Assembly: GCA_946999045.1 (NCBI GenBank)
Contig: CAMQBR010000024.1
Location: 1 to 25,755 of the forward strand
Direction of reading: 5' to 3'
DNA: 25,755 bases
Source: an uncultured Prevotella sp.
Lineage (GTDB): Bacteria > Bacteroidota > Bacteroidia > Bacteroidales > Bacteroidaceae
Part shown: one piece after another, positions 16,611 through 24,782 of the stretch
Layout of the letters: the number at the start of each line of letters is the position of its first letter
How positions within the stretch are numbered: the first letter of the stretch is position 1
The notes under the pieces: generated by a model
Database searches by the model: none
What the model was told of the DNA's origin: nothing
Seen by the model: the letters and a program-made list of their open reading frames with translations, nothing else
Position numbers and translations under genes: made by a program

Positions 16611-17522
16611 TTAAAATAACTTTTGAGGATATACACCCTCTTTTATCAGTTGTTGAATGCGATTAACAGTAGCTTCACGGTCAGCAGCGTATGTAACACC
16701 AAACCATTTACTGGTTGTATCAAGTACTTTAACGGTTGCTGTCTCTTCGTTAATCAACTTGTTAACCATCAATGGAATAAAAAACTCAGCCTTGAGGTTC
16801 TCCATATTCTTTGGATTTGATAAAAATTCTTTGAAGTAAGCATCGCTATACTCAAAATAGTCTGGAGTAAAGCCCCACATATTCATTGATACAGGTGTAT
16901 TGTCATCAACAGCTACCCATTCGCCTTTCTCGTCTTTATAACATACCGAACCGTTAACACGCATAATCTCTGTACGCTCAACAACACTGGTTAAATGTCC
17001 GTTTTTGTTTTTTGAACAGATACCACGAGCTACAGTTCCATTTTCTGATAATGTATTTCCAACGCGAAATCCTACCATAGCATAATCATTTTTAGCACCC
17101 TCTGGCAGTTCAGAAAGAAACTTACCCATCACCATAAAAGCATCACGGTTATAAAAATCATCGCAGTTGATAACGCAGAAAGGCTCGTGTATCAACTCTT
17201 TTGCCATCATTACAGCGTGGTTAGTACCCCAAGGCTTTTGTCTTCCTTCAGGAACAGTAAAGCCTACAGGCAAGTTATCAATACTCTGGAAACATATTTC
17301 AGCAGGGATATGTCCTTGATATTTGGAGAGCACTTTTTCTTTGAAATCATCTTCAAAATCTTTTCTAATAACAAAAACGAGTTTTCCAAATCCTGCTTTA
17401 ATGGCATCATAGATAGAATAATCCATGATAGTTTCACCATTAGGACCTAATCCGTCAAGCTGTTTCAATCCTCCATAACGGCTGCCCATACCAGCAGCAA
17501 GTAGTAATAATGTTGGTTTCAT
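16611..17522 (-). CDS. Sugar-phosphate nucleotidyltransferase family protein
   Basis: This 303-aa Rossmann-type nucleotidyltransferase (PF00483-like) joins a sugar 1-phosphate to an NTP. The N-terminal nucleotide-binding signature LLAAGMGSRYGGLKQLDGLG (about residues 6-25) is intact. INCDDFYNRDAF (about 120-131) carries the metal-binding aspartate. The start was set at MKPTLLLLAAGMGSRYGG (17522), because the upstream extension to 17564 adds 14 residues absent from the family. Sugar and nucleotide specificity cannot be read; glucose-1-phosphate uridylyl or thymidylyl transfer is possible. A -7-like TATCTTTG lies 71 bases upstream. The next gene on this strand is the nrnA-type gene, across repeat R4. 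Confidence 0.85.
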   Translation of the reverse strand: MKPTLLLLAAGMGSRYGGLKQLDGLGPNGETIMDYSIYDAIKAGFGKLVFVIRKDFEDDFKEKVLSKYQGHIPAEICFQSIDNLPVGFTVPEGRQKPWGTNHAVMMAKELIHEPFCVINCDDFYNRDAFMVMGKFLSELPEGAKNDYAMVGFRVGNTLSENGTVARGICSKNKNGHLTSVVERTEIMRVNGSVCYKDEKGEWVAVDDNTPVSMNMWGFTPDYFEYSDAYFKEFLSNPKNMENLKAEFFIPLMVNKLINEETATVKVLDTTSKWFGVTYAADREATVNRIQQLIKEGVYPQKLF

Positions 17523-17593
17523 AAGTATATATGTAATAATGTTATAAATTTGATGTTTTCCCAAAAAACATCCTCTAATTCTTTTTTAACTTG

Positions 17594-17601
17594 CAAAGAT
17601 A
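17594..17601 (-). promoter_or_regulatory. Candidate -7 box upstream of the nucleotidyltransferase gene
   Basis: TATCTTTG on the minus strand fits TAnnTTTG. The nearest upstream TTTG is 25 bases away, outside the usual 19-21. A second box, TATATTTG, lies at 17663-17670 with no -33 partner. The remainder of the 320-base gap 17523-17842 holds the yebC terminator and otherwise nothing I recognise. Confidence 0.45.
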
Positions 17602-17748
17602 ATAAAATATAAATAAAAAGTATAACCAAAATTCATTAAAAATGCTAATACCTAAATCTTTGCAAATATAACACGTAGCTTGGCTACTCCTCTTCTATCT
17701 CGTTATAGAGTGGTTCTATATTGAATGTTTACAACGATACAAATAAAT

Positions 17749-17795
17749 AAAAAAGTGAGTGTTATAATCTGCAAATGCAGATAGATAACACCCAC
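17749..17795 (-). terminator. Intrinsic terminator of yebC
   Basis: On the minus strand GTGGGTGTTATCTATCTGCA (17795-17776) pairs with TGCAGATTATAACACTCAC (17773-17755), with few mismatches and a two-base loop. A six-T run follows (17754-17749). It begins 47 bases after the yebC stop. Confidence 0.88.
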
Positions 17796-17842
17796 CTATA
17801 GTATATATAATCACCTATAGTACATATAATATTGTACGTTAT

Positions 17843-18571
17843 TTATTCTTCTGGTTTCATGTTAGTGTACACTGTCTGAACGTCTTCAAACTCTTCCAGC
17901 TTCTCAATCATCTTATCAATAGTTTCGCGTTCTTCAGCTGTTACATCCTTTAAGTCGTTAGGAATGAAAGTAAAATCAGCCCCTGTAACCTCAAATGCTT
18001 CAGCCTCTAAGTGTTTCTGAATATCGCCAAAGCTCTTTGGAGCACCATAGATAGTTACCTCATTAGCATCTTCATCCTCATCATACTCATCTTCTACACC
18101 ATAATCTATCAAGTCAAGGATAAGTTCATCCATATCCAAGCCTTCCTTTTTCTTGAATGTAAACACAGCTTTATGCTCAAACAAGAAAGCTAAAGAACCC
18201 GTTGTACCCAAGTTGCCATTAAACTTATTAAATACAGAACGAACATCCCCCACGGTACGTGTTGTGTTATCAGTTAATGTATCTACTAAGATAGCAACGC
18301 CATGGGGGCCATATCCCTCGTAAGTTACTTCTTTGTAATCGCTTTGGTCTTTACCTAAAGCATTTTTTATAGCTCTGTCAATGTTATCTTTTGGCATATT
18401 CTCGCGCTTGGCATTGGCTATAATAGCACGCAATTGCGAATTGTTCTCAGGTTCTGGTCCGCCTGCTTTTACTGCAATTGCTATTTGTTTACCAATCTTA
18501 GTGAATGTGCGAGCCATATGCCCCCAACGTTTTAATTTTGTTGCTTTACGATATTCAAATGCTCTTCCCAT
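17843..18571 (-). CDS. YebC/PmpR family (TACO1-like) protein
   Basis: This 242-aa member of the YebC/TACO1 family was long annotated as a transcriptional regulator. Recent work on homologues points to a role on the ribosome. The family pattern is clear: WGHMARTFTKIGKQIAIAVK near the N-terminus, NMPKDNIDRAIKNALG (about 69-84), YEGYGPHGVAILVDTLTDN (about 95-113) and NLGTTGSLAFLF (about 130-141). An acidic stretch, EDEYDEDEDANE, is near 166-177. The N-terminus is MGRAFEYRKATKLKRWG rather than the common MAGHSKWANIKHRK, a variant I associate with Bacteroidetes. It ends at a strong intrinsic terminator. Pathway is uncertain; family is secure. Confidence 0.92.
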   Translation of the reverse strand: MGRAFEYRKATKLKRWGHMARTFTKIGKQIAIAVKAGGPEPENNSQLRAIIANAKRENMPKDNIDRAIKNALGKDQSDYKEVTYEGYGPHGVAILVDTLTDNTTRTVGDVRSVFNKFNGNLGTTGSLAFLFEHKAVFTFKKKEGLDMDELILDLIDYGVEDEYDEDEDANEVTIYGAPKSFGDIQKHLEAEAFEVTGADFTFIPNDLKDVTAEERETIDKMIEKLEEFEDVQTVYTNMKPEE

Positions 18572-18731
18572 AGGAAATAATTTATTTTATATATGCTCCC
18601 TTACAGAGAGTAGAATCGGATGTTACTCCGTTTCTAAATGGTTATTACTTAATTACCTAAATTATAAATGCTAATAGTTATACGGCAGGGTGGCTTATAC
18701 CTTGCTTACATTACAAAAAAAATGGAGTGCG

Positions 18732-21197
18732 CTATCTTAATTCGGCTCCTAACTTTTGTTTTAAGTTCTTGATAAGCTTCTGCATGATAGCATCAATCTG
18801 TTTATCATGTAAAGTTTTTTGCTCATCTTGCAGAATAAAATTAACAGCATAACTCTTTTTACCTTCAGGCAGATTCTTGCCTTCGTATACATCAAAGAGT
18901 TCTACTCGCTTTAACATTTTTTTCTCGGTTTGTTGAGCTATCTTCTCTATCTCAGAAAAAGCTACATCTTTATCCAACAATAAAGCCAAATCACGACTTA
19001 CAGCAGGAAACTTAGAAATCTCTGTAAACTCAAGTTTGTTCTTCCTAATAGCCTTCATCAATACTTGCCAGTGGAAATCTGCAAAAAACACATCATCGTT
19101 AGAAATGCTCATCTGCTTAAGTATATTTTTAGATACAATGCCCACTTCTGCCAGTACTTTACCGCTTCGAGTCTTGTAGGTAAGTCCTTGTGAGAATATG
19201 TTGTTATTGCTATTTTCTACAGCAATCACACTTGGCTCAACACCCAAACGAGCAAAGATGTTTTGAACGTATGCCTTCAGCTCATAGAATGAAGAAGCTT
19301 CATCGGCATGAGCCCAACTTCCTTCTACACGCTTACCCGTAACCCATAAGCCCAAATGATATGCTTGAGTGTACGATTTGATAGGATTTTCATCGCTATA
19401 TCCTTCAGAATCGAAATGATAACAATTACCAAACTCGAAGAAACGTAGGTTAGAACACTTGCGGTTGATATTACGAACAATGCTCTCCAAGCCACCAAAC
19501 AATAAGGTATGACGCATGATACTCAAATCGGTACTCAAAGGATTCATTACCTTTACCAATGATGTTTCTGGATACTCATTTAAGTTTTTGTAATAAACAG
19601 GCTTTGTAAGAGAGTTATTTAATATTTCATTGAAGCCACAACCAACCAATTGCTCGCTGATAAGATTTTCTAAATGGTTAGCATGGTCTTCCTCTCCTAA
19701 TATGGTTAAGGTACTCTTCAGCTGTGTCGGAATCTCTACACTATTATATCCATAGATACGAAGAATATCTTCTACTACATCACATGGGCGCTGAACATCA
19801 ACGCGATAAGCAGGAACTGTAAGTTCTAAGCCTTGCTCTGTTTCGCTATTAATCTTCATCTCAAGACTGGTAACAATATTTTTAATGGTATCTTTACCTA
19901 TCTCTTTACCTATCAAATTGTGAACGTAATGGTATGAAAGCGATACGTGTGCATCGGGTACTGGTGTGGGATATACATCTTTTATCGCCATACTAACCTT
20001 TGCACCTGCTAGTTCTTTGCAGAGAATGGCTGCTTGCTTTAGTGCGTACACAATGCCATTGGGGTCGATACCTCGCTCAAAACGATAGCTGGCATCGGTA
20101 CTCAAACCATGTTGGCGTGCACTCTTGCGTATCCATGTAGGATGAAAATAGGCACTCTCTAATACTACATTGTGTGTTTTTTCGTATGTTCCGCTACCCT
20201 TACCTCCAAAGATACCTGCAATACACATTGGTTCTTTGGCATTGCAAATACTCAAATCGTGTTCACCTAAAATATGTTCCTCACCATCAAGTGTAACAAA
20301 CTTGGTACCTTGTGGCTGTGTACGAACTACAATTTGATGGTCTTCAACCATATCAGCATCAAAACAATGCATAGGTTGCCCGTATGCCATCATTATATAA
20401 TTGGTTATATCAACAATGTTGTTAACAGGGCGCAAACCTATTACATTCAACTTGTTTTGTAACCATTCTGGGCTCTCTTTTACTTCACAATTGGTAAGTG
20501 AAATACATGCATAGCGTTTGCAAGCCTCTGTGTTTTCTATCTTTACACCAATAGGAAGGTCGTTATTATCTACCTTAAATGCTTTACAATCTGGTCGATG
20601 TAAATTTGTTTTATATCCGTTCTGCTTGAGCCAAGCATATAAATCACGTGCTACACCATAGTGTGATAACGCATCAGAACGGTTGGCGGTAATATCTATT
20701 TCTATCAGCCAATCGCTTTCAAGATGATAATATTCTGCTGCTGGCTGACCAACTGGTGCATCTTTTGGTAATACAATAATACCATCGTGCGCTGTACCTA
20801 CACCAATTTCATCTTCAGCGCAAAGCATACCAAACGATTCTATGCCACGTAATTTGCTCTTTTTAATAGTAAACGATTTATCGCCATCATACAAAATGCA
20901 ACCTAAATCGGCTACTATCACTTTTTCGCCAGCTGCAACATTTGGTGCTCCGCATACTATTTGTGATGGTTTTTCTTTGCCTAAATCTACTGTTGTTACA
21001 TGAAGATGATCGGAATTAGGGTGTACTTCGCAAGTTAACACCTTGCCAACATACAATCCTTTTAATCCACCTTTAATGGTCTGAACTTCTTCTAAAGAAT
21101 CAACTTCAAGTCCACAAGATGTTAAAGCGTCTGACACCTGCTGCGGAGTTAAATCAAAATCAACATATTCTTTAAGCCATTTATATGAAATATTCAT
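18732..21197 (-). CDS. pheT: Phenylalanyl-tRNA synthetase beta subunit
   Basis: This 821-aa subunit of the alpha2-beta2 synthetase helps charge tRNA-Phe and edits mischarged tyrosine. An EMAP-like tRNA-binding domain lies near 40-150 (VGKVLTCEVHPNSDHLHVTT). The B3/B4 editing region follows, with NIVDITNYIMMAYGQPMHCFDAD. The B5 and catalytic-like core is next (DVVEDILRIYGYNSVEIP). A C-terminal FDX-ACB anticodon-binding domain has FPAVSRDLALLLDKDV and ends near residue 820. The length is normal. The partner pheS is not in the window; its neighbours are pyk upstream and yebC downstream, so the subunits are encoded apart. A perfect promoter 38 bases upstream makes it independent of pyk. Confidence 0.97.
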   Translation of the reverse strand: MNISYKWLKEYVDFDLTPQQVSDALTSCGLEVDSLEEVQTIKGGLKGLYVGKVLTCEVHPNSDHLHVTTVDLGKEKPSQIVCGAPNVAAGEKVIVADLGCILYDGDKSFTIKKSKLRGIESFGMLCAEDEIGVGTAHDGIIVLPKDAPVGQPAAEYYHLESDWLIEIDITANRSDALSHYGVARDLYAWLKQNGYKTNLHRPDCKAFKVDNNDLPIGVKIENTEACKRYACISLTNCEVKESPEWLQNKLNVIGLRPVNNIVDITNYIMMAYGQPMHCFDADMVEDHQIVVRTQPQGTKFVTLDGEEHILGEHDLSICNAKEPMCIAGIFGGKGSGTYEKTHNVVLESAYFHPTWIRKSARQHGLSTDASYRFERGIDPNGIVYALKQAAILCKELAGAKVSMAIKDVYPTPVPDAHVSLSYHYVHNLIGKEIGKDTIKNIVTSLEMKINSETEQGLELTVPAYRVDVQRPCDVVEDILRIYGYNSVEIPTQLKSTLTILGEEDHANHLENLISEQLVGCGFNEILNNSLTKPVYYKNLNEYPETSLVKVMNPLSTDLSIMRHTLLFGGLESIVRNINRKCSNLRFFEFGNCYHFDSEGYSDENPIKSYTQAYHLGLWVTGKRVEGSWAHADEASSFYELKAYVQNIFARLGVEPSVIAVENSNNNIFSQGLTYKTRSGKVLAEVGIVSKNILKQMSISNDDVFFADFHWQVLMKAIRKNKLEFTEISKFPAVSRDLALLLDKDVAFSEIEKIAQQTEKKMLKRVELFDVYEGKNLPEGKKSYAVNFILQDEQKTLHDKQIDAIMQKLIKNLKQKLGAELR

Positions 21198-21235
21198 GAT
21201 GATATGAATTTTTATAATGTATTCTATTAGCTTTG

Positions 21236-21267
21236 CAAAAGTACTAAAAATTCAACATGTAAACAAA
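21236..21267 (-). promoter_or_regulatory. Promoter of pheT
   Basis: TTTG (21264-21267), 20 bases, then TACTTTTG (21236-21243) on the minus strand fits the consensus exactly. The box ends 38 bases before the ATG. It lies beyond the pyk terminator, so pheT has its own transcript. Confidence 0.83.
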
Positions 21268-21351
21268 TGTTAGCAAAAAAAACGAAGCAATGGTAAATAT
21301 GTGTGGTTTATAGAAATATAAACTATTTTGATAAATTCTGCTTGGGTTGAA

Positions 21352-21420
21352 TAAAAAAGAGGAGCTAACTTGTATGTATTATAGTATACAATATACTTTA
21401 ATTCGTACATATTAGCTCCT
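21352..21420 (-). terminator. Long-stem intrinsic terminator of pyk
   Basis: On the minus strand AGGAGCTAA (21420-21412) pairs with TTAGCTCCT (21368-21360). The inner arms GTACGAATTAAAGTATA and TATACTATAATACATAC continue the stem with three mismatches. CTTTTTT follows. The hairpin is about 61 bases and unusually long. It lies about 150 bases past the pyk stop, beyond repeat R5. Confidence 0.85.
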
Positions 21421-21427
21421 TTATTAT

Positions 21428-21514
21428 TAAGGGCGGTTCTATAAATTAGCTTTGACAAAACGTAAAAAAACTGACATAAAAACTTTACGGTGGTAATTTA
21501 TAGAACCGCCCTTA
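21428..21514. repeat. MITE-like repeat R5 (87 bp, minimal, perfect ends)
   Basis: This is the shortest copy. Its two 21-base ends are perfectly inverted: AAGGGCGGTTCTATAAATTA after a T at the left, and TAATTTATAGAACCGCCCTT plus A at the right (21428-21448 and 21494-21514). The 45-base core (GCTTTGACAAAACG, ACTGACATAAAAACTTTACG) resembles both ends of R4. The core lacks modules A and B. Its perfect ends suggest it is the most recent or best preserved copy. It lies in the 3' untranslated part of pyk, before the terminator. Confidence 0.88.
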
Positions 21515-21567
21515 AGTAATTACCTTTTCTTTACATCACAATATGTAATCAAACAACGTAAGATGTA

Positions 21568-23040
21568 TTACTTATTGGCTGCTTCTTCAATCTCTGTTTT
21601 TTTGTAACGTGGAAAATGGAAAGAGTATGACTTATCAAATACCTGACTTACTCTATTTATTTCCAGCAAAGTAGTACCACCACTTTTGCCAATGCTACCA
21701 GTAAGATAAGCTATACGGTCGTTAGATTCTACGTATCCCTTCTGTCTCAGCATTCTGATAGCAGCTGTGAAAATGTACTCTGGCGTTGCTTTCTCTTTTT
21801 GCAAAATAGGTAAAATGCCATAACTCAAATTAAGCAAACGCAATGTTTTCTCTCTGTAGCAAATAGCCAAGATAGGTGTTGGTCCACGGAATGATGACAA
21901 ATGGCGTGCAGTAAGTCCAGTTTCGCTATCAGTAATAATACCCTTAACCCCCAAATGGCGCGTAGACTCAATGGCTGAATGTGCCAAGAATTCACGCTGA
22001 CTATCACACTTATCAGGCATAGGATTGATGGCGGGTTCCCAAGTTCTATCTTTTTCTGCTTGTTCAGCAATACGTGCCATTGTCTTTACCGCCTCTACTG
22101 GATATTTTCCCGATGCGGTTTCACCACTCAGCATCAAGGCGTCAGTGCGCGAATAGATAGCATTAGCTATATCTGTAACCTCTGCACGTGTAGGACGAGG
22201 GTTTTGTATCATGGTGTGAAGCATCTGGGTAGCTACTATTACAGGTTTCTTTTTCATCACGCATTTGCGTATAATTCTACGCTGAATGCCTGGAATATCC
22301 TCCAAAGGAACTTCTATACCCAAGTCGCCACGTGCTACCATGATACCATACGAAGCATCTATAATCTCATCAATATTATCTACACCTTCTTGGTTTTCTA
22401 TCTTTGAAATAATCTTGATATCGCTATGATGCTTGTCTAATATATCTTGTACAGCCTTCACATCAGAGGCATTTCGAACAAAAGAGTGAGCTATAAAGTC
22501 TATATCTTGATCAATAGCAAACAGTATATTGCGTTTGTCTTTCGGTGTAAGTGCAGGTAAATCAATATGCTCGCCAGGAATATTAACACTCTTATGAGCT
22601 CCTAATTCGCCTTCATTTTGTACTTGAGTTACTAACATTGGCCCCATGTTCTCAATAACTCTCATACATATAGCGCCATCATCAAACAAAACGTCATCGC
22701 CTACTTTTACATCTTTAGTTATATCGGGATAACTCACGTTAATGCTATCGTGTGTTGTTTCAACATCGGGACGTCCAAAAATCTTAACAATCTCGCCAGT
22801 TTTATATTTAATAGGTTCTGCTACATTCGTAGTACGTATCTCAGGACCTTTAGTATCAATCAAGATACCAAGATTAGAAGATACTGCACGTACATTCTTT
22901 ATAATAGCTTTCATACCCTTAGGAGTAGCATGTGCTGTATTGATACGCACCACATTCATTCCTGCAAAAAACAATTTGCGTAAAAAGTCTTCATCACAAC
23001 GCAAATCACTGATTGAGCATACTATCTTTGTTTGTTTCAT
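21568..23040 (-). CDS. pyk: Pyruvate kinase
   Basis: This 490-aa cytosolic glycolytic enzyme makes pyruvate and ATP from PEP and ADP. TKIVCSISDLRCDEDF at the N-terminus replaces the common TKIV-TIGPAS form. RINTAHATP (about 32-40) replaces RLNFSHG, keeping Arg, Asn and His. LIDTKGPEIRTT (about 60-71) and KIISKIENQEGVDN with the catalytic lysine are intact. ARGDLGIEVPLEDIP carries metal-binding and signature residues. RPTRAEVTDIANAIYSRTDA is the well-conserved ADP-side segment, followed by LMLSGETASGKYP. A C-terminal regulatory-type domain follows. The N-terminal variant appears to be a Bacteroidetes form. Its probable promoter (23298-23329) is separated from the ATG by repeat R6. It ends at a long-stem terminator. 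Confidence 0.96.
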   Translation of the reverse strand: MKQTKIVCSISDLRCDEDFLRKLFFAGMNVVRINTAHATPKGMKAIIKNVRAVSSNLGILIDTKGPEIRTTNVAEPIKYKTGEIVKIFGRPDVETTHDSINVSYPDITKDVKVGDDVLFDDGAICMRVIENMGPMLVTQVQNEGELGAHKSVNIPGEHIDLPALTPKDKRNILFAIDQDIDFIAHSFVRNASDVKAVQDILDKHHSDIKIISKIENQEGVDNIDEIIDASYGIMVARGDLGIEVPLEDIPGIQRRIIRKCVMKKKPVIVATQMLHTMIQNPRPTRAEVTDIANAIYSRTDALMLSGETASGKYPVEAVKTMARIAEQAEKDRTWEPAINPMPDKCDSQREFLAHSAIESTRHLGVKGIITDSETGLTARHLSSFRGPTPILAICYREKTLRLLNLSYGILPILQKEKATPEYIFTAAIRMLRQKGYVESNDRIAYLTGSIGKSGGTTLLEINRVSQVFDKSYSFHFPRYKKTEIEEAANK

Positions 23041-23089
23041 TGTTATTTGGAATTTATGATGGACACAACTTTAAAAGTCGGTTCTAAAA

Positions 23090-23285
23090 TAGGGCTGGTT
23101 TTATAAATTACTACTATATTTTGTGCGTAAATTTTATAAAAAATACGTTTTGCTATCTTTTGTTTTTTCGATTCTATATGTAAGTTCGCTCGGTCGTATA
23201 GCTTGCTACACTCCTTTACTTACTTATATTTTAACCTCAAAATAAGCTCAAAATCTAACAAAGATATTTTATAGAACCTGCCATA
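23090..23285 (+). repeat. MITE-like repeat R6 (196 bp, module B) in the pyk leader
   Basis: The left end TAGGGCTGGTTTTATAAATT and right end ATTTTATAGAACCTGCC are inverted, edged by TA. The inner left part has AAAATACGTTTTGCTATCTT. The centre (about 23195-23224) is module B, containing GTATAGCTTGCTACACTCC. The right part AAAATCTAACAAAGATATTT matches R1. A partial extra end, GTCGGTTCTAAAA, lies just outside at about 23077-23089. The copy lies between the pyk promoter and the pyk start codon, so it should be transcribed into the pyk 5' leader. Confidence 0.82.
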
Positions 23286-23297
23286 ATGATATTTATG

Positions 23298-23329
23298 CAA
23301 AGTTACAAAACATCTCTGACATTTGCAAA
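23298..23329 (-). promoter_or_regulatory. Probable promoter of pyk, upstream of repeat R6
   Basis: TTTG (23326-23329), 20 bases, then TAACTTTG (23298-23305) on the minus strand is an exact consensus match. It lies between the dinB stop and R6, pointing at pyk. The leader would be about 250 bases, most of it R6. I saw no consensus box between R6 and the pyk ATG. A weak inverted repeat, TCTGTTA (23345) with TAACAGA (23361), lies between this promoter and the dinB stop. Confidence 0.75.
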
Positions 23330-23378
23330 AGATTTTGACTATTATCTGTTAGAAAAATCATAACAGACAGCATATATT

Positions 23379-24482
23379 TTACAATTTACCTTTGGTTATC
23401 TCAAAGCCTTCTATCCACCCTTCTTGCCATGCGTTTATTTCATCATGAGTAGATGCTGTATGAATGGGATTAGAAATTGATAATCCCATGAGCCGTATAG
23501 AACGTTGAGAATAATCAAAACCATGCAAAAGTTCTTTAGCGAGGGGCAAAATGTCCAACTTAGTTTGTAAGATATGATTACATGTAATACTGCGTGTGAT
23601 TTGTGTAAAATCATAAAACTTAATTTTCAGTGTTAGGGTTTTACCCTCAAATGCAGATTCTTTTATCCGTTCTACAAGCTCTAACACTATATGATAAAGC
23701 TCTATTATCACGGCTGAATTTAGATTTATATCCTTAAGAAAGGTATGCTCACATCCCACAGACTTTCTTTTCCATGTGCTGATAACAGGTCTGTCATCGC
23801 AACCTCGGGCATGCTGGTAATATACGCTGCCCATTTTTCCGAAAACTTCAGTAAGATGTTTCTGTGAAACCTCACGTAACTGCGCCCCTGTAAACACTCC
23901 CATCCTGTGCATTTGATACGCTGTTTTAGGACCAATTCCCCAAAATTGTTCTATTTGCAAATTACCTATAAAGTTATAAGCCTCGCTTTCTGATACTTCG
24001 AAGAGTCCATCTGGTTTGTTATACTCAGATGATATCTTTGCCAAGAATTTGTTAAATGATATGCCTGCTGATGCTGTTAACTGCGTTTTAGCTTTTATCT
24101 TTCCTTTTATTTCAGTAGCTATTTGCCAAGCTGAATCTATATTAAATTTGTTTTCTGTAACATCCAAAAAGGCTTCATCAATAGAGATGGGTTCCACCAT
24201 ATCTGTATACGAATGAAAAATTTCTCTTACCTGTTCTGATATTTCATGATATATTTCTGGGTGATGTGGAACGATAATAAGTTGAGGGCAGAGTTGCTTC
24301 GCCTTTGCCATAGATAAAGCAGAGTGTACCCCGTATCTTCGAGCCTCGTAACTGGCTGTACTCACTACTCCACGCGGACCATCGTTCCCTACGGCAATGG
24401 GTTTTCCTTTAAGTTCTGGATTATTGCGTTGTTCTACTGATGCATAAAAAGCATCCATGTCGATATGGATAATTTTCCTCAT
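23379..24482 (-). CDS. dinB: DNA polymerase IV (Y-family)
   Basis: This 367-aa error-prone translesion polymerase has all palm-domain signatures. HIDMDAFYASVEQR (6-19) has the first metal aspartate (Asp8) and the steric-gate-region residues FY. YEARRYGVHSAL (about 45-56) follows, and SIDEAFLDVT (100-109) has Asp102 and Glu103. TASAGISFNKFLAKISSEYN and a helix-hairpin-helix thumb (FWGIGPKTAYQMHRMGV) are followed by the little-finger domain. The length is typical. The C-terminus ends near FEITKGKL without an obvious clamp-binding motif of the QLxLF type, though I may have missed a degenerate one. Its promoter is so close that the message may be leaderless. No LexA box was recognised. Confidence 0.96.
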   Translation of the reverse strand: MRKIIHIDMDAFYASVEQRNNPELKGKPIAVGNDGPRGVVSTASYEARRYGVHSALSMAKAKQLCPQLIIVPHHPEIYHEISEQVREIFHSYTDMVEPISIDEAFLDVTENKFNIDSAWQIATEIKGKIKAKTQLTASAGISFNKFLAKISSEYNKPDGLFEVSESEAYNFIGNLQIEQFWGIGPKTAYQMHRMGVFTGAQLREVSQKHLTEVFGKMGSVYYQHARGCDDRPVISTWKRKSVGCEHTFLKDINLNSAVIIELYHIVLELVERIKESAFEGKTLTLKIKFYDFTQITRSITCNHILQTKLDILPLAKELLHGFDYSQRSIRLMGLSISNPIHTASTHDEINAWQEGWIEGFEITKGKL

Positions 24483-24486
24483 AATG

Positions 24487-24517
24487 CAAAGCTAATCATT
24501 TCTAACAAACCCCACAA
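24487..24517 (-). promoter_or_regulatory. Promoter of dinB, adjacent to the start codon
   Basis: TTTG (24514-24517), 19 bases, then TAGCTTTG (24487-24494) on the minus strand matches the consensus. The box ends only four bases before the ATG at 24482, so transcription should start at or within a few bases of the start codon. Confidence 0.68.
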
Positions 24518-24782
24518 AAGATATGAGTACAATTGCTTAGACATGAACGCATTTTTTTTGAATTATTTTTACAAGAGCTTCTCTATATTTTAAATATTTG
24601 AAAACGAATGATATATTGGTAGAAATATTCAAGATACAAACTATTCTATATATAATTTAGGATGGGTATATAACGTATATTGTGAGTGTTTTTTATGATT
24701 TACATTCTTTTTCTGTCTTTCTCTTATAAGGGGCATAGAAAAATGGCAAAAAAAACATAGAAATGTTACAACAAAACCATTG
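24518..24782. other. AT-rich spacer beyond dinB
   Basis: This 265-base AT-rich stretch lies between the dinB promoter and the methylase/helicase relic. I see no gene, RNA or repeat-family member. Two short minus-strand open frames here overlap each other in different frames, and their downstream parts resemble nothing I know. Confidence 0.4.

Noticed and set aside
17700..17730. GTGGTTCTATATTGAA as a seventh repeat end
   Set aside because: It shares only about ten bases with the repeat ends and has no inverted partner or inner modules.
21270..21458. A 62-codon minus-strand frame between pyk and pheT
   Set aside because: It spans the pyk terminator hairpin, part of repeat R5 and part of the pheT promoter region.
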